Shown: positions 1 to 9,975, counted from the first letter of the stretch. The stretch: DNA of 64,000 nucleotides from Devosia sp. (GCF_017307495.1 NZ_JAFKHE010000012.1:124001-188000), one strand, 5' to 3'. Notes: generated by a model from the sequence alone, not told the origin. A program made the numbers and translations.

Positions 1-1427
1 TCGGCATGGAAGTGCATGCCCAGGTGCTGTCTGAATCGAAGCTCTTCTCGGGCTCTTCGACCGAGTTCGGCTCGCCGCCCAATGCCAACGTCTCGTTCGT
101 CGACGCGGCCATGCCGGGCATGCTGCCGGTGATCAACGCCGAATGCGTGCGCCAGGCGGTGCGGACGGGGCTCGGGCTCAAGGCGCAGATCAACAAGCGC
201 TCGATCTTCGACCGCAAGAACTACTTCTATCCGGACCTGCCGCAGGGCTACCAGATTTCGCAGTTCAAGGACCCGATCGTGGGCGAGGGCTCGGTGTTCC
301 TCGACATGGGCGGCGAGGAGCATATCGAGATCGGCATCGAGCGGCTGCACCTCGAGCAGGACGCCGGCAAGTCGATCCACGACCAGCATCCGAACATGAG
401 CTTCGTCGACCTCAACCGGTCGGGCGTGGCGCTGATGGAAATCGTGTCGAAGCCCGACCTGCGCAATGCCGACGAGGCCAAGGCCTATCTCGGCAAGCTG
501 CGCACGATCCTGCGCTATCTCGGCACCTGCGACGGCAACATGGAAGAGGGCTCCATGCGGGCCGACATCAACGTCTCGGTGCGCAGGCCCGGCGGCCCAT
601 TCGGCACGCGCTGCGAGATCAAGAACGTCAACTCCATCCGCTTCGCCGGCCAGGCCATCGAGTTCGAGGCGCGGCGGCAGATCGACATCCTCGAGGACGG
701 CGGCACGATCGACCAGGAGACGCGGCTCTACGACCCCAAGACCGGCGAGACACGCTCGATGCGCTCCAAGGAAGAGGCGCACGATTACCGCTACTTCCCC
801 GATCCGGACCTGCTGCCGCTGGAATTTGACCAGGCCTTCATCGACGACCTGGCCCAGCACCTGCCGGAACTGCCCGACGACAAGCAGGCGCGCTTCATCA
901 AGGACTATGGCGTGACGCCTTATGACGCGATGGTGCTGACGCTCGAGCGCGAGACGGCCGACTACTACGAGGAAGCGGTCAAGTCGGGCGGCGGAAAGCG
1001 CGACGGCAAGGCCGTGGCCAATCTCGTCAACGGCGACATCGCGGCCTACGCCAACAGCCAGGGCCTCAGCGTATTCGAGACGCACATCAAGCCGGCCCAG
1101 ATCGCCGGTATCGTCGATCTGGTCGCAGCCGGGACAATTTCGTCCAAGGGCGCCAAGGATCTGCTCCAGATCATCATCGCCGAGGAGCCCGAGGGCGAGC
1201 CGGCCGAGATCGTCGAGCGGCGCGGCATGAAGCAGGTGACCGACCTCGGTGCGATCGAGGCCGTGATCGACGAGATCATCGCTGCGAACCCGGGCCAAGT
1301 GGCGGCCGTCAAGGCCAAGCCGACCATGCTCGGCTGGTTCGTCGGCCAGGCCATGAAGGCGAGCGGCGGCAAGGCCAACCCGCAGGCGCTGAACGAGTTG
1401 CTGAAGAAGAAGCTGGGGATCGAGTAG
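1..1427 (+). CDS. gatB: Asp/Glu-tRNA amidotransferase subunit B (5' end missing)
   Basis: GatB is the tRNA-binding and kinase subunit of the cytoplasmic GatCAB complex, which amidates Glu-tRNA(Gln) and/or Asp-tRNA(Asn). The left edge of the window cuts the gene. The first visible residues, [17 protein letters not shown], match the conserved N-terminal segment of the family, so probably only 10-25 residues are missing. About 474 residues remain. They include the cradle-domain segment [17 protein letters not shown] and a C-terminal YqeY-like tail ending in [12 protein letters not shown]. The in-frame ATG at base 6 is an internal Met and not the true start. A hairpin follows the stop codon. Identification is secure. 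Confidence 0.97.
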   Translation, partial: GMEVHAQVLSESKLFSGSSTEFGSPPNANVSFVDAAMPGMLPVINAECVRQAVRTGLGLKAQINKRSIFDRKNYFYPDLPQGYQISQFKDPIVGEGSVFLDMGGEEHIEIGIERLHLEQDAGKSIHDQHPNMSFVDLNRSGVALMEIVSKPDLRNADEAKAYLGKLRTILRYLGTCDGNMEEGSMRADINVSVRRPGGPFGTRCEIKNVNSIRFAGQAIEFEARRQIDILEDGGTIDQETRLYDPKTGETRSMRSKEEAHDYRYFPDPDLLPLEFDQAFIDDLAQHLPELPDDKQARFIKDYGVTPYDAMVLTLERETADYYEEAVKSGGGKRDGKAVANLVNGDIAAYANSQGLSVFETHIKPAQIAGIVDLVAAGTISSKGAKDLLQIIIAEEPEGEPAEIVERRGMKQVTDLGAIEAVIDEIIAANPGQVAAVKAKPTMLGWFVGQAMKASGGKANPQALNELLKKKLGIE

Positions 1428-1443
1428 GCGATCGCAGCTACGG

Positions 1444-1473
1444 AATCCGCCGGCTTGTAACGGCGGGTTCTTT
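1444..1473 (+). terminator. Hairpin terminator after gatB
   Basis: The arms AATCCGCCG and CGGCGGGTT flank an 8-nt loop and are followed by CTTT. One G-T pair is needed. The hairpin lies 16 bp after the gatB stop and before the deaminase start. Confidence 0.55.
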
Positions 1474-1509
1474 GGCACAAGCTGCCCGGGCAATCCGGAG
1501 GGTCAGCGG

Positions 1510-1998
1510 ATGCCACAACGCCCCTATGACGAGCGCCTGCTGCGACAGACATTCGACGTTGCCCGCAGGGCCCGCGACGCCGGCGAGCACCCTTTCGGTT
1601 CGCTGCTCGCCGACAAGGACGGCAACGTCCTGCGCGAGCAGCTCAACGGCTACAAGGCCGGCGGCGGCGACCGCACCGCGCACGCCGAACGCCTGCTGGC
1701 GCAGTGGGCGCGGGAGAACCTGAGCGAACAGGAGCTGGCCCAGTGCACGCTCTATACGTCTGCGGAACCGTGCGCGATGTGCTCCGGCACGATCTACTGG
1801 GTTGGCATCGGGCGCGTGGTGTTCGGCCTTGCCGAGCACGACATGAAGGCGCTGACCGGCAATCACAACGAGAACCCCACACTCGACCTGCCTTGCCGGA
1901 CCGTATTCGAGGCCGGCCAGAGACCAACGGATGTGGTGGGTCCGCTGCTTGCGGACGAAGCGGCAAAACTCCATTCTGATTTCTGGAAAGACAAGTAG
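1510..1998 (+). CDS. Nucleoside/cytidine deaminase family protein
   Basis: This 162-residue zinc-dependent deaminase belongs to the CMP/dCMP-tRNA adenosine deaminase superfamily. The zinc site is complete: HAE at about residues 58-60 (His ligand plus catalytic Glu) and PCAMC around residue 90 (two Cys ligands). The start ATG has GGAG about 9 bp upstream. The family deaminates free bases or nucleosides such as guanine or cytosine. The sequence alone does not fix the substrate, and it lacks the features expected of TadA in a tRNA-editing context. The gene stands alone between gatB and an MFS transporter. Confidence 0.85.
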   Translation: MPQRPYDERLLRQTFDVARRARDAGEHPFGSLLADKDGNVLREQLNGYKAGGGDRTAHAERLLAQWARENLSEQELAQCTLYTSAEPCAMCSGTIYWVGIGRVVFGLAEHDMKALTGNHNENPTLDLPCRTVFEAGQRPTDVVGPLLADEAAKLHSDFWKDK

Positions 1999-2072
1999 CT
2001 CAAGGGCTGCTTAGTCGTGAGGTGCCGCCAGGTTCCGCTCCCGCGGGACCGGGCTGACCGCTGAGGGAAAAC

Positions 2073-3290
2073 ATGACGACCGAACCGAGCGCAAATCCGG
2101 GCCGGCGCTCCCTTCCCGCCGGCATCTGGGCGCTCGGCTTTGTTTCGCTGCTGATGGATGTCTCGTCCGAGATGATCCATGCGCTGCTGCCGATCTATCT
2201 GGTGACAGCGCTGGGTGCGACGGCGCTAATGGTTGGCTTGATCGAGGGCATAGCCGAGGCGACCGCTTCGGTGACCAAGGTGTTCTCGGGCGCGATTTCG
2301 GACTGGCTGGGCAAGCGCAAGCTGCTCGCCATCATCGGCTACGGCGTCGCCGCGCTGACCAAGCCGATCTTCCCGTTGGTCACTTCGATCGGTTGGCTGC
2401 TGGCGGCACGCTTCGTCGACAGGATCGGCAAGGGCATCCGCGGGGCCCCGCGCGATGCGCTGGTCGCCGACATCGCTCCGCCCGAGCAGCGCGGCGCGGC
2501 CTTCGGGCTGCGGCAGAGCCTCGACACCGTGGGCGCTTTCCTCGGACCAGGGCTGGCGGTGCTGCTGATGTGGCTGACGGCAGACAATTTCCAGGCGGTG
2601 TTCTGGGTAGCCGTGATCCCGGCTTTCGCCTGCGTCGTGGTGCTGATGCTCTTCGTCAAGGAACCGGAGCGGCCGGCGGAACTGCGCAAGGTGCGCGCAC
2701 CCTTGTCGCGGCGCGAACTCGGCCGGCTGGGTGCGTCCTACTGGTGGGTCACGGGCGTGGCGACGCTGTTCACGCTGGCCCGGTTCAGCGAGGCCTTCCT
2801 GCTGTTGCGCGCCCAATCGCAGGGGCTTGATGTGGCCCTGGTGCCGCTGGTGCTGGTGGCCATGAACGTCGTCTACGCCCTGTCCTCGTATCCGGCCGGG
2901 GCGCTGGGCGACCGCACCAACAAGCTGACGGTGCTGTTGCTCGGCGTGCTGATGCTCATCGCCGCGAACCTGTTCCTCGCCATGGACGGGCCGCTCGGGC
3001 TGGTGCTCGGCGTGCTGCTGTGGGGGCTGCACATGGGCTTCACCCAGGGACTGTTCGCGAGCCTCGTCGCCGAGACGGCGCCGGCCGAGCTGCGCGGGAC
3101 GGCCTACGGCATGTTCAATCTGCTCGGTGGCGGTGCCCTGCTCGTGGCGAGCGTGCTGGCCGGCTGGCTCTGGCAATCCATCGGCCCGTCGGCGACGTTC
3201 ATCTCCGGGGCGGTCATCACCGTGCTGAGCCTGGCCGTGCTGCTGGTGATGCGGCGGCGGTTGCCGCAGATCGGCGTCGTCAGGAGCTAG
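2073..3290 (+). CDS. MFS transporter, 12-TM
   Basis: This is a 405-residue major facilitator superfamily permease of the inner membrane. Hydrophobic segments fill the whole length. A loop between TM2 and TM3 carries a motif-A-like stretch (SDWLGKRKLLAIIGYG), and FVDRIGKGIRGAPRDAL is a conserved cytoplasmic loop in a subfamily that includes uncharacterised drug/metabolite exporters. The start ATG has GAGGG 8-10 bp upstream. The substrate is unknown, and the neighbouring deaminase and VOC genes do not suggest one. Confidence 0.88.
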   Translation: MTTEPSANPGRRSLPAGIWALGFVSLLMDVSSEMIHALLPIYLVTALGATALMVGLIEGIAEATASVTKVFSGAISDWLGKRKLLAIIGYGVAALTKPIFPLVTSIGWLLAARFVDRIGKGIRGAPRDALVADIAPPEQRGAAFGLRQSLDTVGAFLGPGLAVLLMWLTADNFQAVFWVAVIPAFACVVVLMLFVKEPERPAELRKVRAPLSRRELGRLGASYWWVTGVATLFTLARFSEAFLLLRAQSQGLDVALVPLVLVAMNVVYALSSYPAGALGDRTNKLTVLLLGVLMLIAANLFLAMDGPLGLVLGVLLWGLHMGFTQGLFASLVAETAPAELRGTAYGMFNLLGGGALLVASVLAGWLWQSIGPSATFISGAVITVLSLAVLLVMRRRLPQIGVVRS

Positions 3291-3594
3291 AACCGGCCGC
3301 AAAAAGCAAGAGGGCCCGTCGAGGAGGTGGAATCTCCCGGCGGGCCCAACCGAACGGGCGGCGAAGCCCGATCAGCGGCTGTCACATACGTATCCCGCAC
3401 GAGGAAAGCAAGGGCTGGCGCGATCGAACCGAACCGGCGGCGTTCGCCGAATCCCCATCGGAAGGATCGATTGCGGCCACATCTGCACTTCATTGAAGCC
3501 ACACTGGCCTGCGACGGTCCCGGGGTGAACGGGCGGCCGGGAACCGTGAACCCAGCCGCCCGTTCAGTTCGACAGACCCAGAACGGAGGCTACG
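3291..3594. other. Intergenic stretch with two hairpins, no gene seen
   Basis: No convincing ORF was found. The stretch holds a GGGCCC-armed hairpin (3312-3347) just after the MFS gene, and a perfect 11-bp inverted repeat, GAACGGGCGGC (3527-3537) with GCCGCCCGTTC (3555-3565), 30 bp upstream of the VOC gene. The first hairpin is probably a transcript end. The second may affect the VOC-gene leader. Confidence 0.5.
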
Positions 3595-4071
3595 ATGCCC
3601 GTACTCAACCGCGTCCTGTTCAATGTGCTGTGCAAGGACCTCGCCGACAGCGTCGCCTTCTATCGCGAGCTGTTCGGCCTCGAGACGGTCTATGACAGCG
3701 ACTGGTTCGTGATCCTCTCGCCGGCCGGGCAGCCGAATGTGCAGATCGGCCTCATCGACCAGGTGAGCGAGTACACCCCGCGCCACGCCTGGGGCATGCA
3801 CGAGGGCACCTACCTGACCTTCGTGGTGGACGACGTGCTCGACGTGATGGACCGGGCGCGGGCGATGGGCGCCGATATCGTGACCGAGGCGGTGGCACTC
3901 GACTATGGCCAGACGCGCGGGCTGATCCGCGACAAGAACGGCATGGTCATCGATATTTCGACCCCCACGGAACAGCTCGCAGCCCGTGGCGAGGAGGGCG
4001 TGGATTTCGCCGACCGCGACACGATGATCGACCAGGGTCAGCCCGGCGATACGGCGCGTCCCTTCTTCTAG
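3595..4071 (+). CDS. VOC/glyoxalase-fold protein
   Basis: This 158-residue protein has the vicinal-oxygen-chelate fold: the N-terminal betaalphabeta unit VLFNVLCKDLADSVAFYREL is followed by a second unit around residues 75-125 ending LIRDKNGMVIDI. A strong GGAGG lies 5-9 bp before the ATG. The family includes glyoxalases, dioxygenases and bleomycin-type binding proteins. Metal ligands cannot be assigned confidently, so activity is unknown. The charged C-terminal tail after residue 125 is longer than the minimal domain. Confidence 0.8.
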   Translation: MPVLNRVLFNVLCKDLADSVAFYRELFGLETVYDSDWFVILSPAGQPNVQIGLIDQVSEYTPRHAWGMHEGTYLTFVVDDVLDVMDRARAMGADIVTEAVALDYGQTRGLIRDKNGMVIDISTPTEQLAARGEEGVDFADRDTMIDQGQPGDTARPFF

Positions 4072-4165
4072 GTCGGCGGTCTGCCCGTGTGTCGGTCGCG
4101 AGTTGGGTCCGAGCTTTTGCCGCGATGACAGCGGTGGGAGAGGCAGGTCCCTGCCTCCGCACAGG

Positions 4166-5056
4166 TCAGGCTGGCGCGCGCCTGAGCCGCCTCACCAGCC
4201 GGCCATCGATGAAGACCAGGCCGAGGAAGACCACGGCGATGCCGAGGACGTGGACGAGTTCGAACCGCTCGTGCAGCACCAGCACGCCCAGCAGGATCGC
4301 CGAGATCGGGGTGATGAAGGTGTTGAGCGAGAGGTTGGTCGCGCCGACCCGCGGCAGCAGCCAGTAGACGAGCAGGAAGCTGAAGCTGGTCGAGAACACC
4401 GAGATGCCGAACAGCGCGGCCCAGGTCTCGGCCAGGGTGATGACCGGCACGCCGGAGAAGACGAAGGCGATCGGGATCGAGACCAGCGCCGCGCCGGTGA
4501 GCGAGCTCGAGGCGACGGCGTAGGGCTCCACCTTGGCGAAGCGACGGGCATAGTTGAGGGTCAGCGCGTAGCAGCAGGTGGCGGCGAGCGCGGCGAGCAG
4601 GCCCACCACCTGCGCCGCTGCGCCATCGCCGAACGAGGGCAGGGCGAGGATGATCGCCCCGGCAAATCCGACCAGCACGCCGGCGACCTTGTTCCAGGTC
4701 GCCTTCTCGCCGCCCGCCCACATCTGGGAGACGATTACGGTGGTCATCGGCGTCATGCCGTTGATGACGCCGACGATGGAACTGGCGACGGTCTGCTCGG
4801 CGTAGGGAAACAGCGCGAACGGGACGGCGTAGTTGAGGATGCCGAGGACGAGGAACTGCGGGTAGAGCCGAAGGTCGGTCGGCAGCTTTTTGCGCGTTGC
4901 AAAGAATACCGCCCAGCAGATCGCGGCGCCGATGGTGACGCGACCCGCCGCCACCCAAAGCGGGCTGATCTCGCGGATGAGGACCGCGTTGAAGAGGAAC
5001 GAGCAGCCCCAGACGGCGCCGAGCAGGATGATGAGCAGCCAGTAGCGAAGGGGCAT
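4166..5056 (-). CDS. EamA/DMT-family exporter
   Basis: This is an inner-membrane drug/metabolite transporter of about 296 residues with ten predicted TM helices in two EamA repeats. The first begins LLIILLGAVWGCSFLF and the second lies around residues 150-280. The start is placed at the ATG at 5056 (MPLRYWLL). The frame stays open upstream to an ATG at 5146, but those 30 residues are polar and unlike the family. The gene is divergent from the MarR-GNAT regulator, so the regulator might control it. That link is inferred from position only. Confidence 0.85.
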   Translation of the reverse strand: MPLRYWLLIILLGAVWGCSFLFNAVLIREISPLWVAAGRVTIGAAICWAVFFATRKKLPTDLRLYPQFLVLGILNYAVPFALFPYAEQTVASSIVGVINGMTPMTTVIVSQMWAGGEKATWNKVAGVLVGFAGAIILALPSFGDGAAAQVVGLLAALAATCCYALTLNYARRFAKVEPYAVASSSLTGAALVSIPIAFVFSGVPVITLAETWAALFGISVFSTSFSFLLVYWLLPRVGATNLSLNTFITPISAILLGVLVLHERFELVHVLGIAVVFLGLVFIDGRLVRRLRRAPA

Positions 5057-5227
5057 CAGGGTGGTATCTCGTTGTTGCTTCAGGGGGCGGAACATGGCTG
5101 CGAACGGGAGTCGCGTCGAACCGATTTTGACGATGGGTACAATCAATTCCAGTGATGCGCCGGCCGAGCCAGGCTACGACGACCTCGCGGCTACTTCGCG
5201 ACCATGGACTGCTTCGCCGGAAGGAGA

Positions 5228-5245
5228 TATGTTAGTACTTACATA
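5228..5245. promoter_or_regulatory. Palindromic operator upstream of MarR-GNAT gene
   Basis: The 18-bp near-palindrome TATGTTAGTACTTACATA differs from perfect dyad symmetry only at one mirrored pair of positions. It lies 20 bp upstream of the ATG at 5265, next to the GGGAGGG ribosome site. Its size and position fit a MarR-family autoregulatory operator. Assignment to the adjacent regulator is inference. Confidence 0.6.
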
Positions 5246-5264
5246 ACTTCGTCGGGAGGGACCG

Positions 5265-6230
5265 ATGACGTATCTGAGCGAGATGGGGCTGCTGTCGCTG
5301 GGCAGCCAGTTGAAGGCGATCAGCGACCAGCTCTACGCCATGGCGGACGATGTCTACAAACGGCACGGCATCGACCTGCAGGGCCGCTGGTTCCCGATCC
5401 TGCGCCTGCTGCACGACCAGGGCCCGATGACGGTGGGCGATATCGCGACGGCGGTGGGGCAGACTCATTCGGCGATCAGCCAGCTGGCCAACCGGCTGGT
5501 GCGCGAGGGCTGGCTGACGGCCTCGAGCGACGCCCACGATCGCCGGACGCGGCGGCTGGCGCTGACCGCCAGGGCCGAGGCGGTGATCCGGACGGCCAAG
5601 CCGCTGTGGCGCGCCATGAAGGAGGGATTGGAGCAGCGGGTGCGCGACACCGGCCTCGATGCCGCCATGCTGGAGGCACTGGCGCGGGTGCCGGGCCGGG
5701 AACTGGCCGACATGATCAGCGAACGAGCCGCGGCGTATCGCGGCGGTGCTGTCAGCATCGTGCCGTTCCAGCCGGGGCTGCGCGACCACTTCTACCGGCT
5801 GAACGCCGACTGGCTGGAGCGCTACTTCCAGCTGGAGCCATACGACATCGACGTGCTGTCGAACCCGGAGGGCGTGATCCTCTCGACCGGCGGAGCGATC
5901 TTCTTTGCGCAACTGGGGGACGAGATCGTGGGGACCTGCGCGCTGCTGCAGGTGTCGCCGGGCGAATACGAGCTCACCAAGATGGGGGTGGATCCCAAGG
6001 CGCAGGGCATGGGCATCGGGCGCCGGCTGATCGAGGCGACGATCGCCGAGTTCCAGCGGCTGGGCGGGCGCGAACTGTTCCTCGAGACCAACAGCAAGCT
6101 CAAGACTGCGATCCGGCTGTACGAGACCTCCGGGTTCGAGCACCAGCCGGCCGTGAAGGCGGATTCGCACTATTCGCGCGCCGACACCTACATGATCTGG
6201 CGGGGCTGGCCGGCGTCGCAGGCGGCGTGA
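5265..6230 (+). CDS. MarR regulator - GNAT acetyltransferase fusion
   Basis: This 321-residue cytoplasmic protein has two parts. Residues 1-150 form a MarR-type winged helix: MTVGDIATAVGQTHSAISQL is the helix-turn-helix and DAHDRRTRRLALT the wing. Residues about 160-315 are a GNAT domain with the acetyl-CoA-binding signature QGMGIGRRLIEA and the C-terminal motif AIRLYETSGF. A strong GGGAGGG precedes the ATG. Such fusions are known in bacteria, but their ligands and acetyl acceptors are mostly unknown. The palindrome directly upstream suggests autoregulation. Confidence 0.9.
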   Translation: MTYLSEMGLLSLGSQLKAISDQLYAMADDVYKRHGIDLQGRWFPILRLLHDQGPMTVGDIATAVGQTHSAISQLANRLVREGWLTASSDAHDRRTRRLALTARAEAVIRTAKPLWRAMKEGLEQRVRDTGLDAAMLEALARVPGRELADMISERAAAYRGGAVSIVPFQPGLRDHFYRLNADWLERYFQLEPYDIDVLSNPEGVILSTGGAIFFAQLGDEIVGTCALLQVSPGEYELTKMGVDPKAQGMGIGRRLIEATIAEFQRLGGRELFLETNSKLKTAIRLYETSGFEHQPAVKADSHYSRADTYMIWRGWPASQAA

Positions 6231-6282
6231 GGGACTTGGGGTGGGGAGGCATCGACGATCGCCGCGCTACCCCCTCCCTCAG

Positions 6283-6305
6283 TCCCTCCCCTCAAGGGGG
6301 AGGGA
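6283..6305. terminator. Bidirectional hairpin between convergent genes
   Basis: The arms TCCCTCCCC and GGGGAGGGA enclose a 5-nt loop between the stop of the GNAT gene and the stop of purN. The surrounding C/T-rich and G/A-rich tracts resemble intergenic repeat elements common in alphaproteobacteria. It may act as a shared terminator. Confidence 0.4.
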
Positions 6306-6323
6306 GGCGATCGCCGCAGTGTC

Positions 6324-6920
6324 CTAGCCCGGGTACGTAGCGGCGCCGCGGGCCACCAGCGCGAGGGCTTCGGGATAGATCCGGTGCTCCTCGACGAGGA
6401 TGCGCTCGGCCAGCGTGTCGGGCGTGTCGCCGGGCAGGACCGGGATGCGGGCCTGCAGGATGGTCGGGCCTTCGTCCACGCCGGGCGAGACGAAGTGCAC
6501 GGTGCAGCCATGCTCCTTGTCGCCAGCGGCGAGAACCGCCTCGTGCGTGTGCAGGCCCCGATAGAGCGGCAGGAGCGAGGGGTGAATGTTGATCATCCGG
6601 CCCTTCCACCTCTCGGTGAACTCCGGCGTCAGGATGCGCATGAAGCCGGCGAGCGCGATAATGTCGGGGCGCCAGAGCCTGAGCACATCGGAGAGGGCCA
6701 GCTCGAAGCCGGTGCGGCTCGGATAGTCCTTGTGCCAGCGCCACGCCGTGGCGATGCCGTGGCTGGCGGCGGTCCTCAGCCCCTCGGCGTCGGGCTTGTT
6801 GGAAAAGACACCGACGATCTGCGCCGGATAGTCCGGCGCCCTGGCCGCACGGATCAGCGCCTCCATGTTCGAGCCGCGGCCCGAGATCAGGATGGCGACG
6901 CGTTTCCTCGACTCGGTCAC
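6324..6920 (-). CDS. purN: Phosphoribosylglycinamide formyltransferase
   Basis: PurN transfers a formyl group from 10-formyl-THF to GAR, the third step of de novo purine synthesis. Its 198 residues match family length. Visible motifs are the N-terminal [10 protein letters not shown], the catalytic [10 protein letters not shown] (Asn and His) and [10 protein letters not shown] (catalytic Asp). Translation starts at a GTG that overlaps the purM stop by 4 bp (GTGA), so the two genes are translationally coupled in the order purM-purN. Confidence 0.97.
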   Translation of the reverse strand: MTESRKRVAILISGRGSNMEALIRAARAPDYPAQIVGVFSNKPDAEGLRTAASHGIATAWRWHKDYPSRTGFELALSDVLRLWRPDIIALAGFMRILTPEFTERWKGRMINIHPSLLPLYRGLHTHEAVLAAGDKEHGCTVHFVSPGVDEGPTILQARIPVLPGDTPDTLAERILVEEHRIYPEALALVARGAATYPG

Positions 6921-8008
6921 AGCGCCAGTGCACCTTCGAAGGTGACCGGTTCGCCGGTGCGGGGACGGAGCTCGCCGACGATGGCGGCGGTTTCGCCGTG
7001 CGCGCCAAGATGTTCGACCAGCCGGCTGGCGTCCTCGCTGGCCACGGCGCAGAGCATGCCGACGCCGCAGTTGAAGGTGCGCAGCATCTCGCGCTCGTCC
7101 ATGCCGCCGACGCGGGCGAGCCAGGCGAAGACCTTCGGCACGCGGATGCGGTCGAGCTGGACGTGCGCGGCCAGATTGTCGGGCAGCACGCGCGGGATGT
7201 TGTCGATGAAGCCGCCGCCGGTGATGTGGGCCAGCGCCTTGATGCCGATGCCGGCCTTGAGCGCGGCGAGCAGGGGCTTCACGTAGATGCGGGTCGGGGT
7301 GAGGAGCGCGTCGGACAGCGACCTGGACGGCTCGAACGGGGCCGGCAGGTACCAGTCGATACCGGAGAGCTCGACGATCTTGCGGACCAGCGAATAGCCG
7401 TTGGAGTGCACGCCCGACGAAGCAATGGCGACGAGCACGTCGCCGGCGGCGATGTCAGCACGGGGCAACAGCGTGCCGCGCTCGGCAGCGCCGACGGCGA
7501 AGCCGGCGAGGTCGTAGTCCTTGCCGTGGTACATGCCCGGCATCTCGGCCGTCTCGCCACCGATGAGGGCGCAGCCGGCGATGCGGCAACCCTCGGCGAT
7601 GCCCTCGACGATCGCCGCGCCGGTGCTGACGTCGAGCTTGCCGGTGGCGAAATAGTCGAGGAAGAACAGCGGCTCGGCGCCCTGCACGATGATGTCGTTG
7701 ACGCACATGGCCACGAGGTCCTGGCCGATGGTCGCGTTGTTGCCGGTCTCGATGGCGATCTTGAGCTTGGTGCCGACCCCGTCATTGGCCGCGACGAGGA
7801 TCGGATCGGTGAAACCGGCCGCCTTGAGGTCGAACAGGCCGCCGAAACCGCCGATCTCGCCGTCCGCCCCGGGGCGCCGGGTCGAGCGGACGGCCGGCTT
7901 GATGGCCTCGACAAGCGCGTTGCCGGCGTCTATGTCGACGCCCGCCTGCTTGTACGAAAGCCCGTTTGATGGCACGTTTTGCGCGTCGGACATGGGCTTG
8001 TTCGCCAT
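6917..8008 (-). CDS. purM: Phosphoribosylformylglycinamidine cyclo-ligase
   Basis: PurM (AIR synthetase) performs the ATP-dependent ring closure of FGAM to AIR, the fifth step of purine synthesis. The 363-residue protein has the family signature [11 protein letters not shown], the N-terminal [13 protein letters not shown] segment and the C-terminal [12 protein letters not shown] segment. It is the first gene of the purMN pair and is divergent from perM, with only about 18 bp between the two start codons, so their promoters overlap each other's coding sequence. Confidence 0.97.
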   Translation of the reverse strand: MANKPMSDAQNVPSNGLSYKQAGVDIDAGNALVEAIKPAVRSTRRPGADGEIGGFGGLFDLKAAGFTDPILVAANDGVGTKLKIAIETGNNATIGQDLVAMCVNDIIVQGAEPLFFLDYFATGKLDVSTGAAIVEGIAEGCRIAGCALIGGETAEMPGMYHGKDYDLAGFAVGAAERGTLLPRADIAAGDVLVAIASSGVHSNGYSLVRKIVELSGIDWYLPAPFEPSRSLSDALLTPTRIYVKPLLAALKAGIGIKALAHITGGGFIDNIPRVLPDNLAAHVQLDRIRVPKVFAWLARVGGMDEREMLRTFNCGVGMLCAVASEDASRLVEHLGAHGETAAIVGELRPRTGEPVTFEGALAL

Positions 8009-8026
8009 ATTTCAGGGGTAGCGGAA

Positions 8027-9232
8027 TTGTCGAGCGCTGATAACCGCTCCACCTCGGTGACGCAAGAGTCGCCACATACCCTGAGCCTCAGGCATCAGGT
8101 GCTGATCTGGGGCGGGCTGTTCCTGCTCACGATCCTGTTCCTGTGGATCTTCCGGCCGATCCTGCTGCCCTTCGTGGTCGGGCTGACGCTCGCCTATCTC
8201 CTGAACCCGGTGGTCAACTGGCTGCAGCGGCTCGGCATCAGCCGGAGCTGGGGCGCCATGCTCGCGCTGACCGGCGTCATCGTGCTGCTGGTGGGGCTGC
8301 TGCTGGCCGTCGTGCCGCTTGTGGCCACGCAGATCGGCGGGCTGGTGGTGAGACTGCCCGGATATGTCGGCGACCTGCAGGGGCTGCTGCGACAATGGGC
8401 CCCCCAGTTCACCGAGTGGCTCGGGCCGGAGCGTACGGCGCAGCTGCAGGGCAGCCTGACCGACCTGATCGGCAGGGCGGTGGAGTTTGTCGGACTCGCG
8501 ACGACCACCCTGGCGCAGAGCAGCCTGACCGTGCTCGGAACGATCGCCGTACTGTTCATCACGCCCGTGGTCGCCTTCTATCTCCTCGTCGACTGGGAGG
8601 GGATGATGCTGAAGGCCGACGACCTCCTGCCGCGCCGCTACCAGGGCGAGATCCGCGGCATCCTCAACGACATCGACCGCGCCATGGCCGGCGTGATCCG
8701 CGGGCAGGGCGGCGTGATCCTCGTGCTCTGCGTCTACTACTGCACGGCGCTGACCCTGGCGGGGCTCAACTATGGCCTGGCGATCGGGCTGATCGGCGGG
8801 CTGCTCAGCTTCGTGCCCTATGTGGGTTTCCTGACCAGCTTTACGCTGTCGCTGACCATCGCCCTTGTGCAGTTCCTGCCGGACCAGTGGATCTTCGTCG
8901 GCATCATCCTCGCGATCTACGGCGTGGGGCAGTTCCTCGAGGCCAACATCCTCTATCCCAAGCTCGTCGGGCAGAGCATCAACATCAATGCGGTCTGGCT
9001 GATGTTTGCGCTGTTCGCGTTCGCACTGCTGTTCGGCGTGGTGGGCCTGTTGCTGGCGGTGCCGCTGGCGGCCATCACCGGCGTGCTGACGCGCTACGCC
9101 ATCGCGAAGTACCAGCAGTCGAGCCTCTACCTGGGCACCGAGCCGGTGGCAGCGACCCCGGCCCCGGTGGCGGTCGAAAAGCCCGCAGCCGCAAAGCCGG
9201 CGCGCCGGACCCGCGCCACGACGGAGAAATGA
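8027..9232 (+). CDS. AI-2E/PerM-family permease
   Basis: This is an inner-membrane permease of about 401 residues from the AI-2 exporter/PerM superfamily. TM segments lie near the N-terminus (VLIWGGLFLLTILFLWIF) and in a C-terminal cluster with the family hallmark LEANILYPKLVGQSININ. The tail is Ala/Pro-rich and basic. The start is placed at TTG 8027 because AGGGG lies about 10 bp upstream. An in-frame ATG at 7979 would overlap purM by 30 bp. The gene overlaps hdaA by ATGA, so it heads the perM-hdaA-ppk1-ppx transcription unit. The transported substrate is unknown. Confidence 0.85.
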   Translation: MSSADNRSTSVTQESPHTLSLRHQVLIWGGLFLLTILFLWIFRPILLPFVVGLTLAYLLNPVVNWLQRLGISRSWGAMLALTGVIVLLVGLLLAVVPLVATQIGGLVVRLPGYVGDLQGLLRQWAPQFTEWLGPERTAQLQGSLTDLIGRAVEFVGLATTTLAQSSLTVLGTIAVLFITPVVAFYLLVDWEGMMLKADDLLPRRYQGEIRGILNDIDRAMAGVIRGQGGVILVLCVYYCTALTLAGLNYGLAIGLIGGLLSFVPYVGFLTSFTLSLTIALVQFLPDQWIFVGIILAIYGVGQFLEANILYPKLVGQSININAVWLMFALFAFALLFGVVGLLLAVPLAAITGVLTRYAIAKYQQSSLYLGTEPVAATPAPVAVEKPAAAKPARRTRATTEK

Positions 9233-9975
9233 GCATCTCCGAACCGGTCTCGCCGCGTCCCGGCCAGCTGGCACTGGACCTGGGCCACGAGCCCAGCCAT
9301 GCCGAAGCGGATTTCATCGTCGGCGAAGGCAACCGGCTGGCGCACGCGCATGTGCTGGCATGGCCGAACTGGCCCGCGCCACTGACCCTGATCGAGGGCC
9401 CAGCGAGTTCCGGAAAGTCGCATCTGGCACGCATCTGGGCCGAGCGGGCCGGGGCCGGCTACGCTGCGCCGGAGTCGGCCGAGGACCTGTCGCGCGCCGG
9501 CGGCACGGTCCCGCTTGTGCTCGAGGACGCCGACCGGGCGGGCTACGAGGAGGCCGCGCTGTTCCACCTGCTCAACCAGTCGATGCGCGATCGCCGGCCG
9601 GTGCTGATCACGGCGCGCGAGCCGGTTGCAAACTGGCCGTTCGCGACCGATGATCTCAAGTCGCGGGCTCGACTCGCGGCGCATTTCAGCGTGTCATTGA
9701 GCGACGACATCCAGTTGTCACAGATGTTCGTGAAGTTGTTCGATGACCGCCAGGTGACGGTCGACCCCCGGATCATCGCTTACCTGGTTGCCCGGATGGA
9801 GCGCTCCTCCGAGGAGGCGGTGGCGCTGGTGGAGACGATGGATCGGCTGGCGCTGGAACGCGGCACGGCGATCAATCGAACGATCGCGAGCGAGGCCCTG
9901 GCGCGGCGCGGTGCGTTGCGGGACGATGGGCAGATGGAACTGGCGCTCGATTGGGAAGGCCACGACGATGAATGA
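9229..9975 (+). CDS. hdaA: DnaA regulatory inactivator homolog (HdaA)
   Basis: This 248-residue DnaA-like AAA+ protein of the Hda family works with the sliding clamp to promote DnaA-ATP hydrolysis and prevent re-initiation of replication. The N-terminal QLALDL (residues 14-19) matches the beta-clamp-binding motif of Hda. The Walker A-like [12 protein letters not shown] is near residue 57, and a DnaA domain II-like lid lies in the C-terminal half. The C-terminal DNA-binding domain of DnaA is absent, as in the family. The ATG overlaps the perM stop by 4 bp, and the gene overlaps ppk1 by 8 bp. Confidence 0.88.
   Translation: MSISEPVSPRPGQLALDLGHEPSHAEADFIVGEGNRLAHAHVLAWPNWPAPLTLIEGPASSGKSHLARIWAERAGAGYAAPESAEDLSRAGGTVPLVLEDADRAGYEEAALFHLLNQSMRDRRPVLITAREPVANWPFATDDLKSRARLAAHFSVSLSDDIQLSQMFVKLFDDRQVTVDPRIIAYLVARMERSSEEAVALVETMDRLALERGTAINRTIASEALARRGALRDDGQMELALDWEGHDDE

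Noticed and set aside
3526..3566. TGAAC/TGAAC pair inside the hairpin before the VOC gene
   Set aside because: The spacing is 21 bp and the sequence is better explained by the perfect inverted repeat.
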